Source: Arachidicoccus sp. BS20
GTDB taxonomy: Bacteria; Bacteroidota; Bacteroidia; Chitinophagales; Chitinophagaceae
Direction of reading: 5' to 3'
Assembly (NCBI RefSeq): GCF_001659705.1
Contig: NZ_CP015971.1
Span: 434,001-498,000 of the forward strand
DNA: 64,000 nucleotides
The position numbers were made by a program, and so were the translations under genes. The notes under the pieces were generated by a model. It did no database searches. It was not told where the DNA came from and saw only the letters and a list, made by a program, of their open reading frames with translations. Positions 9,346-17,338 of this stretch are shown in pieces. Every line of letters begins with the position of its first letter. Within the stretch, counting starts at the first letter, position 1.

Positions 9346-9846
9346 TTGTATAGATATTATTATGCCAAGATGGTCAACCACGCATATAGTAAAATAAATG
9401 ATGCAGCAGCAGCGGAAGATATAGTACAGGATATTTTTCTAAAGTTGTTTCTAAATAAAAGTGAAATTAAAAATGTAAAACGCTATCTTTTTGTAGCGTT
9501 GCGTAACAGGATATATGATTTTTGGCGAACAGAACTTTTGCATAATAAACATACGGTAATTATCAGGAATGGGCTTGCTATTTCCTCAGAACATACGTGG
9601 AATGATATTGTTTCCAAAGAAATGAAAGAGGAGCTGGATAAACATATCCAGGCGCTTCCGCCACAGTGCCGTGAAGTTTTTGTTTTAAGAAGAGAAGAAC
9701 AATTATCCAATAAAGAAATTGCTGAAAAGCTGGGGATTTCTGTAAACACGGTTGAACAACATATGCGCAAAGCAATACGGATTTTAAAAACACATTACGG
9801 CTATGAAATGATTGCTATATTGCTGACACTCACAATTAAATTGTAA
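9346..9846 (+). CDS. ECF RNA polymerase sigma factor, start uncertain
   Basis: The product shows sigma region 2 (AEDIVQDIFLKLF and RNRIYDFWR) and region 4 (ALPPQCREVFVLRREE, then LSNKEIAEKLGISVNTVEQH). It should direct RNA polymerase to the SusC operon and is paired with the divergent FecR. The coordinates use a TTG at 9346, but the frame is open back to 9214 and the upstream residues EEAFNYNRDEAFGNLY look like genuine region 2.1, so the real protein begins further upstream. No ATG, GTG or TTG exists in frame between 9214 and 9345; ATT at 9229 or ATC at 9265 would be needed. See the finding on this start. Confidence 0.88.
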   Translation: MYRYYYAKMVNHAYSKINDAAAAEDIVQDIFLKLFLNKSEIKNVKRYLFVALRNRIYDFWRTELLHNKHTVIIRNGLAISSEHTWNDIVSKEMKEELDKHIQALPPQCREVFVLRREEQLSNKEIAEKLGISVNTVEQHMRKAIRILKTHYGYEMIAILLTLTIKL

Positions 9847-10071
9847 TAGCACTTTTTCTCAATTAGAGATTGTGTCCAAAATCATGAAAATGCTGAATCG
9901 CACATTTTTCATCTTTTATAGTTTTAATTGTTAAAATTTTCTAATTCGAAGCTGTCTGTTTTTTAAGCATATTTACAATTGTAGTTTGATTTGTTTCTCG
10001 GATATTCTCTTCAATTTATCTTTAAAACTTTATGATATTGTAGATTACCTTTCTGTCGAGACCACACTCCT

Positions 10072-10098
10072 GCCGCTTTCATCAAAAGCGGCTTTTTT
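10072..10098 (+). terminator. Rho-independent terminator between sigma gene and recR
   Basis: A perfect 8-bp stem (GCCGCTTT at 10072-10079, AAAGCGGC at 10085-10092) with a 5-base loop is followed by six T on the plus strand. It can end transcription coming from the sigma gene 226 bp upstream. The 9847-10071 stretch before it holds no gene that I can recognise. Confidence 0.75.
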
Positions 10099-10711
10099 AT
10101 TTTACATAATTTTCCACCGGTAATCGGTTGGCAAGGCTTCTGCCGAGTGTCAGTTCATCGGCAAACTCCAACTCCCCGCCAAAAGCAATACCGCGTGCTA
10201 TGGTGGTAATTTTACAAGGGAATTGTTTTATTTTCTTCTGGATATAAAAAATGGTTGTGTCGCCCTGAATATTTGGATTCAGTGCAAAAATCAGCTCTTC
10301 CGTTGCCTCTCTTTCCACACGTTGAACAAGTGCATCTATCGTTAAATTATCGGGACCAATTCCATCCAATGGAGAAATCACTCCGCCTAAAACATGATAT
10401 GTTCCGCTAAACTGTTGCGTGCTTTCAATAGCTATCACGTCTCGTATGTTTTCTACCACGCATATTACATGATTGTTGCGCATAGAATTGCTGCAAATGG
10501 AACAAATGTCTGTATCACTGATATTGAAACATCTTTTGCAAAATCGTATGCCTAAACGCATCTGCGCTATGGTCTCACTAAAATGTGCTACCTCATTTTC
10601 TTCCTGCTTCAACAAATGCAGCACCAAGCGCAACGCTGTTTTTTTCCCGATACCGGGCAGCTTTGCAAACTCGTTTACCGCATTTTCCAACAATATTGAT
10701 GATAACTGCAT
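10097..10711 (-). CDS. recR: Recombination mediator protein RecR
   Basis: At 204 residues this is a full-length RecR. It has the N-terminal helix-hairpin-helix (LPGIGKKTALRLVLHLL, about 18-34), the four-cysteine zinc finger CKRCFNISDTDICSIC at about 58-73, and the Toprim domain with VVENIRDVIAIE and FALNPNIQGDTT. With RecF and RecO it loads RecA onto gapped single-stranded DNA in the cytoplasm. Its ATG lies one base downstream of the stop codon of the lipoprotein gene at 10713..12179, so the two are very likely co-transcribed. Family length and motifs leave little doubt. Confidence 0.97.
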   Translation of the reverse strand: MQLSSILLENAVNEFAKLPGIGKKTALRLVLHLLKQEENEVAHFSETIAQMRLGIRFCKRCFNISDTDICSICSNSMRNNHVICVVENIRDVIAIESTQQFSGTYHVLGGVISPLDGIGPDNLTIDALVQRVEREATEELIFALNPNIQGDTTIFYIQKKIKQFPCKITTIARGIAFGGELEFADELTLGRSLANRLPVENYVK

Positions 10712-10712
10712 G

Positions 10713-12179
10713 CTATAAATTTATCGGTATATATGGCTTCTGAGAGTCATTGGATTTCAGATAAATATCCCATTGGTTTACCGGTCCTGTAACAAATTCA
10801 AATTCTTTTTTGATAGCTACTACAATTTCAGGTTGTAAGCGTTTTTTATAGTTTCCCGGTGTCCATTTCATATCGCCGTTCTTATCGTACAAAATTCTGA
10901 ATGTATATTTTCCCGGTTCATATCTCGGTATCAATACTCGTTTGGATTCATTAATTTTAATGGAATCCAGTAATTTGCCGGAAGAAAAAATCTGCAACAC
11001 AGGATTCAGCGACACATCTATATCTTTAAAATCAAGCTCCACCGACGCATAATCATCCATACTTTTTGTCTGAAACGCAATCGTATCGGCTTTTTTCAAA
11101 GATAAACCGAAGCTGTCTTTAGCGGCTTCGGACAATACGATTAACTTGTAAAATCCTTCTTCTTTCCAATTTGTTTTTAAGTAAAATTTAGTGTGCGTTG
11201 TGTCAGAACTATCAGCGAAAATGGTATAATTTTTTTGTGGAACATAATTCGTATCTGTCAGCAGAATTTTTGTTGAATCAAAAAATTGGAGCGGCTTGTT
11301 ATAGCTTATTAACAGGTTTTTCAGCAAGCTTTGTTTCCCTTGCGAAATATCGGTAGTAACCGACAATGGTATCTTTGCTTCTTTTTCTTTTTCCTTTTCT
11401 ATTTGTTTTTGAGAACGTGTGGTTCGTGTTTTTTTCTCGGCTTTTGGATAAGCCTGAAAAGCATATAATTTCAAATGTCGGTATGCGGTATCATGCTCCG
11501 TATCCACAATGCTGTCGAGAAAGGCGAATTGCGTAGTGGAATCTGCATAATTTTTCATGTAAGAATTGGCTACTACAAAAAGATGAAACTTTTGTTTTGG
11601 TAAAAACCGGAATACAAAATTTCCCTGCGAATCGAGCCGCGCATAATATTTAGGACGGTTTTTCAGCACGGCAGTGTCCGAAAGGTCGCTGTACAAAACC
11701 GCCAGCATGGTAGAATCCACACCACCCGTTTGTGCCAGTACAACCCTGCCGCTAATGCTTTGCTCATCAAGGTGGTCGCCGGTACTGAAAACGTAAGTAA
11801 AATTCTTCAATATATTGCCTTCGTTTACATCTTTAATCGCATTACCGAAATTATATGTGTACGTCGTATTAGGCTCAAGCGAGTCCTTCATTTTAATGGT
11901 TACGGTACGCAAATGTCCTGTAACGGTAGGCACAGATTTGGGTGTTGGAGAAATAATCAGTTCATTAAACACATTTCCCAAATCTACATACTCGTTGAAA
12001 TTGAGCGTAATGGTTTTGGCGTTGAAATTCAAGGTAGAATCTTTTGGCGTTGCACCCAAAAATACCGGAGGCAGGCTGTCTTTGGGACCTCCGGTTGGCG
12101 GTACTATTACTGCACATCCGGTAGGAATTATCCAATAAAATATAAATACGATTACGGTTAAAAATACTATTCTCTTCAT
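10713..12179 (-). CDS. Ig-like domain (SbsA/Big_5 type) lipoprotein
   Basis: This 488-residue protein has a lipoprotein signal peptide with Cys22 (IIPTGC) followed by the typical Bacteroidota start VPPTGGPKDSLPPVF. Residues about 35-130 form a Big_5/SbsA Ig-like domain (ITLNFNEYVDLGNVFNELIISP, with NTTYTYNFGNAIKDVNEGN split around 100-120). The rest looks like further beta-rich repeats, interrupted by a charged Lys/Glu-rich stretch near 250-276. Such proteins are conserved across the phylum, are thought to sit in the outer membrane facing the periplasm, and have no settled function. It is translationally adjacent to recR. Confidence 0.85.
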   Translation of the reverse strand: MKRIVFLTVIVFIFYWIIPTGCAVIVPPTGGPKDSLPPVFLGATPKDSTLNFNAKTITLNFNEYVDLGNVFNELIISPTPKSVPTVTGHLRTVTIKMKDSLEPNTTYTYNFGNAIKDVNEGNILKNFTYVFSTGDHLDEQSISGRVVLAQTGGVDSTMLAVLYSDLSDTAVLKNRPKYYARLDSQGNFVFRFLPKQKFHLFVVANSYMKNYADSTTQFAFLDSIVDTEHDTAYRHLKLYAFQAYPKAEKKTRTTRSQKQIEKEKEKEAKIPLSVTTDISQGKQSLLKNLLISYNKPLQFFDSTKILLTDTNYVPQKNYTIFADSSDTTHTKFYLKTNWKEEGFYKLIVLSEAAKDSFGLSLKKADTIAFQTKSMDDYASVELDFKDIDVSLNPVLQIFSSGKLLDSIKINESKRVLIPRYEPGKYTFRILYDKNGDMKWTPGNYKKRLQPEIVVAIKKEFEFVTGPVNQWDIYLKSNDSQKPYIPINL

Positions 12180-12270
12180 TAAAATCAGCTATTCCGACAA
12201 AATTATTGTTTCACAATTATATTGCAGTAGTTTTATAGAAATTTTATCGCAACATTACGGCATTCTTTAT

Positions 12271-12477
12271 ATGAGAAACGACAACAATTCATACCTCACT
12301 TATCTCAGCTATGGCATACAATTGGCGGCAGGCGTAGGACTTGCACTGTGGTTCGGCAGTTGGATAGATAAAAAAATAACAACCAAGATTCCTTTATGTA
12401 CATGGGTTTTACCGTTGGTAGTGCTTGTATTTATGTTGGTAAAAATCGTAAGAGAATTTTCAAAGAAAGAAAAGTAA
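12271..12477 (+). CDS. AtpZ/AtpI-type small membrane protein
   Basis: The 68-residue protein has two membrane segments, the first containing LSYGIQLAAGVGLALWFGSWIDKK and the second CTWVLPLVVLVFMLVKIVREF. This matches the AtpZ/AtpI family, small inner-membrane proteins that assist assembly or magnesium supply of F-type ATP synthase. In most Bacteroidota the gene heads the atpB operon, with the next small membrane gene following, as it does here at 12528. However atpB and the other Fo genes do not follow; a SprT-like gene does. Identity rests on the short conserved GxxLALWFGxWIDKK pattern. Confidence 0.82.
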   Translation: MRNDNNSYLTYLSYGIQLAAGVGLALWFGSWIDKKITTKIPLCTWVLPLVVLVFMLVKIVREFSKKEK

Positions 12478-12527
12478 ATCGGTTCATCTTCTTATGTTTG
12501 CAACACAAATAATAATAAAATATACGG

Positions 12528-12926
12528 ATGAAAAAGCTGAAGCTTAATAAAAATTATACTGCATTACTTGTCGTGTTTTTAATCATTAATGTCATTTGCC
12601 TGCTATACCGCGACGGCTATATTCACGCATCTTTTTACGTCGATATAAATGTAGTCGTGGTTGCCAACTGCCTGCTGTTTATATTGGCGCTGCTTGGAAC
12701 ATACCGCCATACAAAAGCGGTACAAAATCCCAATCCGCAGGTATTTGTGCGCAGTATTATGCTGATGACGATGGTTAAATTTTTTGTGCTCGCTATAGCT
12801 GCGGTGGCGTATATTTTGCTGGCAAAGCAGAACAGAAATGTGCCGGCGATTATCATCGGAATGCTTTTATATGTCATTTACGCCGTATTTGAAGTGCGCG
12901 GTGCATTTAAGCTGAATAAAAAATAA
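12528..12926 (+). CDS. Four-helix membrane protein, ATP-synthase-operon companion
   Basis: The 132-residue product has four likely membrane helices (about 10-28, 40-60, 75-98, 103-120) and short basic termini. I do not recognise an enzymatic motif. A protein of this shape lies between atpZ and atpB in many Bacteroidota ATP synthase operons, and here it follows the atpZ-like gene by 50 bp, so it is probably that companion (ATP synthase I-like). The ATP synthase genes themselves are absent from the next 50 kb. It ends 12 bp before the SprT-like gene and may be co-transcribed with it. Confidence 0.7.
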   Translation: MKKLKLNKNYTALLVVFLIINVICLLYRDGYIHASFYVDINVVVVANCLLFILALLGTYRHTKAVQNPNPQVFVRSIMLMTMVKFFVLAIAAVAYILLAKQNRNVPAIIIGMLLYVIYAVFEVRGAFKLNKK

Positions 12927-12938
12927 TAATCGGGAAAA

Positions 12939-13562
12939 ATGGCTAAAGTTCGTCATCCACTTGAAGCGTTGGCTGCATATTTGCCGGACAATACTTTTGA
13001 CGATGTGGTTGCTTACCTGCAAAAATACAGCGTACACTTAACCGTAACGCAGCACCGAAATTCGGTTTTGGGCGATTATAGAAATGCACATCGCGGACAA
13101 AACCATCGCATATCCGTTAATGGAAGTCTAAACAAATATTCTTTTCTTATCACGCTGCTGCACGAACTGGCGCATTTGCTTACTTATGAACAATTCAAAC
13201 ATTCTGTTCAACCACACGGAAGAGAATGGAAAACGATTTATGGGCAATTACTTTTCGTTTTCCTGCAAAAGCAAATTTTCCCCGACGATATTGCTTCCGC
13301 ACTGCAAAAATCGCTGCACAATCCCGGTGCAAGCACCTGTTCCGAAGAAAGCCTGATGCGCGTGCTTCGCAATTACGACAATAAACCACCCCACATTACA
13401 ACCGTTGAACAACTTTCGATAAACGATTTTTTTAAAACCCGCGACGGGCGCATATTTCAGCGTGGCGAAAAACGGCGGACAAGATATTTTTGTACAGAGG
13501 TTTCGACAAAAAAGGCGTACTTGTTCAGCGGCTTGTACGAAGTGAAAAAAGTAGAACTATAA
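12939..13562 (+). CDS. SprT-like zinc metalloprotease-fold protein
   Basis: The 207-residue protein carries the zinc metalloprotease motif HELAHLLTYEQF at 75-86, with a third likely ligand His93 in QPHGREW, the arrangement of the SprT/Spartan family. SprT relatives cleave or remove protein from DNA in eukaryotes; the bacterial role is unknown and cytoplasmic location is expected as no signal peptide is seen. The C-terminal part (about 145-207) contains FKTRDGRIFQRGEKRRTRY, a basic stretch that may bind nucleic acid. It follows the preceding membrane-protein gene by 12 bp. Catalytic residues are intact. Confidence 0.82.
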   Translation: MAKVRHPLEALAAYLPDNTFDDVVAYLQKYSVHLTVTQHRNSVLGDYRNAHRGQNHRISVNGSLNKYSFLITLLHELAHLLTYEQFKHSVQPHGREWKTIYGQLLFVFLQKQIFPDDIASALQKSLHNPGASTCSEESLMRVLRNYDNKPPHITTVEQLSINDFFKTRDGRIFQRGEKRRTRYFCTEVSTKKAYLFSGLYEVKKVEL

Positions 13563-13617
13563 GTTAAATATTATTAAGTAAATTCGCCAACAAATTTCTC
13601 GACCATCAAAGCAAATT

Positions 13618-14850
13618 ATGAAAGAACAAACAAGCTACCCAAAAGACAAAATAAAAATTCTTTTCCTTGAGAACATCAGCGACAAAGCTGTGGAGCGCTT
13701 TAAAGCCGCAGGTTATAGCGATGTAACCAAACTTAGCGGCGCACTGAAAGAAGACGATTTAGTAAAAGCTATTAAAGACGTTCACTTGCTTGGGATTCGT
13801 TCCAAAACACAAATTACGCCAAAGGTTTTGGCATCTGCCCAAAAATTGCAGGCAATCGGTTGCTTTTGCATCGGCACCAACCAGGTGGATTTGGAAGAAG
13901 CACGTCACAAGGGCATTACCGTATTTAACGCGCCATACAGCAACACGCGCAGCGTTGCTGAATTAGTTATCGGCTCGTCTATCATGTTAATCAGAAAAAT
14001 CCTTGATAAAAACAAAGCTGCGCACGAAGGCACTTGGTTCAAAGATTCTCACGGAAGCTACGAGTTGCGCGGTAAAACACTCGGCATTATCGGTTATGGA
14101 AATATAGGAACACAACTGAGCATTCTTGCCGAAGCCTTCGGAATGAAAGTATTGTTTTACGATGTGCAAACAAAACTGCCGCTTGGCAATGCCGCTCCTG
14201 TAAAGACATTGAAAGATTTGGTATCGAAGGCAGACATCGTTTCGCTGCACGTTCCGGAAACTGCTGAGACTGAAAAATTAGTTGATGAAAAATTATTAAA
14301 GCAATTTAAAAAAGGCTCAATACTCATCAACTATGCGCGCGGTCATTGCGTGGATATTGATGCGTTGGTAAAATACCTGAAGAGCGAGCATCTTTCCGGT
14401 GCCGCAATTGATGTATTTCCCGTAGAGCCTGAAAAAATAGGCAATCCTTTTTCGTCGCCACTACAAGGCTTGCCGAATGTTTTATTAACGCCGCATATCG
14501 GCGGCTCTACCGAAGAAGCTCAGGCAAACATTGGCGAAGACGTGAGCAAAAAATTGTTTGAATATTTGGAAAACGGCGTTACCGACGGCTCGCTTACTGT
14601 GCCTGCATTGGCATTACGTCCGCATCCGAATGCACACCGTATTTTGCATATTCACAACAATAAGCCCGGCGTGTTGAGCGCAATCAATGCCGAACTTTCA
14701 AAAAATAATATCAACATTCTCGGTCAGTATTTAAGTACTAACGACACAATTGGTTATGTAGTGCTTGATATTGACAAAATGCTGTCGGACAAAGCATTTC
14801 AGCTATTGAAGAATGTGAAAGAAACAATTAAAGTACGTAAAGTTTATTGA
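13618..14850 (+). CDS. serA: D-3-phosphoglycerate dehydrogenase
   Basis: SerA oxidises 3-phosphoglycerate with NAD+ in the first committed step of serine synthesis. At 410 residues it matches the E. coli-type enzyme in length. The NAD-binding Rossmann motif GKTLGIIGYGNIGTQ is at about 152-166, the active-site arginine region INYARGHCVDIDAL near 237-250, and the catalytic histidine in TPHIGGSTEEAQ near 293. The last 75 residues (HRILHIHNNKPGVLSAIN onward) form an ACT domain, so feedback regulation by serine is likely. It begins 55 bp after the SprT-like gene. No serB or serC is nearby. Confidence 0.95.
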   Translation: MKEQTSYPKDKIKILFLENISDKAVERFKAAGYSDVTKLSGALKEDDLVKAIKDVHLLGIRSKTQITPKVLASAQKLQAIGCFCIGTNQVDLEEARHKGITVFNAPYSNTRSVAELVIGSSIMLIRKILDKNKAAHEGTWFKDSHGSYELRGKTLGIIGYGNIGTQLSILAEAFGMKVLFYDVQTKLPLGNAAPVKTLKDLVSKADIVSLHVPETAETEKLVDEKLLKQFKKGSILINYARGHCVDIDALVKYLKSEHLSGAAIDVFPVEPEKIGNPFSSPLQGLPNVLLTPHIGGSTEEAQANIGEDVSKKLFEYLENGVTDGSLTVPALALRPHPNAHRILHIHNNKPGVLSAINAELSKNNINILGQYLSTNDTIGYVVLDIDKMLSDKAFQLLKNVKETIKVRKVY

Positions 14851-14868
14851 TGCTTTTTTAATTATCGG

Positions 14869-16539
14869 TTGGATTCTCTTTTAGCAATACAAAATCTTTC
14901 TGTTTCATTCCGGCAACAACGGGCTGTGGACAATATTTCGCTTTCTCTAAGCAAAGGCGAAGTGCTTGCGATTGTCGGCGAATCCGGTTCCGGCAAATCG
15001 GTTACTTCGCTTTCTGTTATTCGATTGTTGTCGAACAATGCAAAGATTACCGGCGATATTTTTTTGAATGAAAATGATGAAAAAATAAATCTTGTCCATC
15101 TTTCTAAAAAAGGGTTGCAGCAAATTCGCGGCAATAAAATTGCCATGATTTTTCAGGAACCGATGACCTCGCTTAATCCTGTAAAAACCTGCGGCAATCA
15201 GGTATCGGAAGCAATTCTTTTGCATAAAAAAATATCCCGGTCAGAAGCGCATAAGAAAGTAGTAGAATTGTTTACGCAAGTGCAACTTCCCGACCCCGAA
15301 AATATTTTCCGGCGTTATCCGCACCAAATCAGCGGTGGGCAAAAGCAGCGCGTAATGATTGCCATGGCAATGAGCTGCGAACCTGATTTATTGATTTGCG
15401 ATGAACCTACAACAGCGTTGGATGTGTTGGTACAAAAAGAAATTTTGCTGCTTATAAAAAAGTTGCAGCAAAGTAAGCAGATGAGCGTGCTGTTTATTTC
15501 ACACGACCTGAATCTTGTTGCAGAAATCGCAGATAAGATTGCTATTTTTTACAAAGGAAATCTCCTTGAAATCAATACGACTAAAGAAATAGTCAAGCAA
15601 CCAAAGCACGCATACACAAAGGCTTTGCTTGCTTGTCGCCCGGGATTGTATGAAAAAGGGCAGCGCCTTCCTGTGGTTTCGGATTTTTTAAACGATGAAA
15701 ATTATTCGGTACAAAAAACAGGAAGAAAAGAAAGTATTTCTTCTAAAGAAAATAGCAAACCTGTTTTATTGTCCGTAAAAAATTTAAACACATGGTACGC
15801 CGCAAAGCAAAATTTTTTCGGCAAAATTCTCCAATACAACAAAGCTGTGAACGATGTAAGTTTTGATGTATATAAAAATGAAATGCTTGGCTTGGTTGGC
15901 GGTTCCGGCTGCGGAAAAACCACATTGGGCAGAAGTATTATACAATTGGTCAAACCGCATTCAGGCAAAATTATTTATAAAGGGAAAAATATTTTATCTG
16001 CACCTGTACACGCTTTCGCTGCTGAAATGCAAATGATTTTTCAAGACCCTTATGCTTCGCTGAATCCCAAATGTAGCGTGGGTATGGCGATAGGCGAGCC
16101 ATTGCGCGTTCATAAAATTTATCCTGAAAAAGAAATTAAAAATAAAGTTGTTGAATGGCTCGAAAAAGTAGGTTTGAATGCTTCGCATTACAATCGTTAT
16201 CCGCATGAATTCAGCGGTGGACAACGGCAAAGAATTGTGATTGCACGTGCATTAATTATGCAGCCGGAATTTGTGATTTGCGATGAATCTGTTTCGGCGC
16301 TGGACGTAAGCGTGCAGGCGCAAGTGTTGAATTTGCTGAACGATTTGAAAAAAGAAATGGGGTTCACTTCAATTTTTATTTCGCACGATTTATCTGTTGT
16401 AAAATACTTGTGCGACCGCATTATCGTGATGAACAAAGGACGAATAGAAGAATCGGGAAGCGCAGAAGAAATATATTATCATCCGAAATCGGATTATACC
16501 AGACAATTGCTCGGCGCGTTGCCGGAAACAGTTTTATAA
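14869..16539 (+). CDS. Fused double ABC ATPase of peptide/nickel (Opp/Dpp) type
   Basis: The 556-residue protein is two ABC ATPases in one chain. The first half has GESGSGKSV at about 36-44 and ISGGQKQRV; the second has GGSGCGKTT near 343-351 and FSGGQRQRI, each followed by a Walker B CDEP or CDES and a C-terminal oligopeptide-transporter extension. This is the YejF/GsiA arrangement, corresponding to DppD plus DppF, and would energise import of peptides or related ligands. No permease or binding-protein genes are adjacent, so partners must lie elsewhere. The start is a TTG at 14869, 18 bp after serA; the nearby ATG at 14850 is out of frame. It overlaps the convergent DUF4249 gene by 6 bp. Confidence 0.93.
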   Translation: MDSLLAIQNLSVSFRQQRAVDNISLSLSKGEVLAIVGESGSGKSVTSLSVIRLLSNNAKITGDIFLNENDEKINLVHLSKKGLQQIRGNKIAMIFQEPMTSLNPVKTCGNQVSEAILLHKKISRSEAHKKVVELFTQVQLPDPENIFRRYPHQISGGQKQRVMIAMAMSCEPDLLICDEPTTALDVLVQKEILLLIKKLQQSKQMSVLFISHDLNLVAEIADKIAIFYKGNLLEINTTKEIVKQPKHAYTKALLACRPGLYEKGQRLPVVSDFLNDENYSVQKTGRKESISSKENSKPVLLSVKNLNTWYAAKQNFFGKILQYNKAVNDVSFDVYKNEMLGLVGGSGCGKTTLGRSIIQLVKPHSGKIIYKGKNILSAPVHAFAAEMQMIFQDPYASLNPKCSVGMAIGEPLRVHKIYPEKEIKNKVVEWLEKVGLNASHYNRYPHEFSGGQRQRIVIARALIMQPEFVICDESVSALDVSVQAQVLNLLNDLKKEMGFTSIFISHDLSVVKYLCDRIIVMNKGRIEESGSAEEIYYHPKSDYTRQLLGALPETVL

Positions 16540-17334
16540 CTTATTCACAACTATGCTTTTCGTTTGTCTGTATTCTGCACTGAAATAACCCAATGCTCCG
16601 CCGGAAATATTACTGACAGGGTTCGCCGGGGACAAATTGGTTATCTGGCTATTCAATGACAACTGGTAAAAATATTGATATACATTTTTGTCAATATCCA
16701 TCATTGTTACTGTGATACTGTCTCCTACTTTAACATTGGCATTGTCTATGACTACCGGCAAAACGTTTGGCAAGCCGTCTTCCAGCTCGTCGTTGAATAC
16801 ATTAATATGGCTGTCCTGTATATGATTAACATACTGTTCAAAACGATAATAATTTTTTATGCCTTTGGGGTCGTCAAACACAGGCAGCAGAACAAATACT
16901 TTGAGCGATTGGGATGTTGAGCTGTTCTCTGTACTTAAACCTTGTAAAGGTACTTTCTGCGGCATGCGGCTGGTTGCTTTGTATGTTTTTCCATTTAAAA
17001 AAACCGTTAGCTGATATGTGTGCCCTGCAACGCCTTTTAATGCGGTTGCCTTATACACAGCATTCCCGTTTTGGTCTTTTGCGGCATGGAGCGTGTCGGT
17101 GTGATTGGAGTTACTGTCTTTGATATAAATTTTTGCACCGTCTGTCCCGGGATAAATATTTTGTGCCGCAAAGTTTATTGTTTTGGTTATGCGTACATAA
17201 GCAGCTTCATTACTTACAACTCCTTCTATTACTACCTGCGGGGAAGTGCTGTCTAAATTCAAATTAACTTCTTTGTCGCAGGCTGTGAAGCCCAAAACGA
17301 CTGATGCAACTAATATTATAGTTTTTCTTTTCAA
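16534..17334 (-). CDS. DUF4249 outer-membrane-associated lipoprotein
   Basis: The 266-residue protein has a lipoprotein signal peptide (VLGFTAC, Cys19) and the DUF4249 pattern: PQVVIEGVVSNE followed by alternating beta strands and AGHTYQLTVFLNGKTYKATSRMP split over residues 96-120, with a C-terminal domain. DUF4249 genes nearly always follow a TonB-dependent receptor, and here the receptor at 17339..19654 ends 4 bp upstream, so the two form one outer-membrane unit. The likely role is to help or cap the receptor, as SusD does for SusC; the substrate is unknown. It converges with the ABC ATPase gene and shares its last 6 bp. Confidence 0.88.
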   Translation of the reverse strand: MKRKTIILVASVVLGFTACDKEVNLNLDSTSPQVVIEGVVSNEAAYVRITKTINFAAQNIYPGTDGAKIYIKDSNSNHTDTLHAAKDQNGNAVYKATALKGVAGHTYQLTVFLNGKTYKATSRMPQKVPLQGLSTENSSTSQSLKVFVLLPVFDDPKGIKNYYRFEQYVNHIQDSHINVFNDELEDGLPNVLPVVIDNANVKVGDSITVTMMDIDKNVYQYFYQLSLNSQITNLSPANPVSNISGGALGYFSAEYRQTKSIVVNKL

Positions 17335-17338
17335 TGTA

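Noticed and set aside
1-9846. Polysaccharide utilisation locus
   Set aside because: SusC and SusD are present, but no glycoside hydrolase, lyase or sulfatase gene is linked, so the carbohydrate label is not supported.
9847-10071. Small RNA gene between the sigma factor and the terminator
   Set aside because: A terminator stands at the end, but I found no convincing promoter or conserved fold in the 225 bp.
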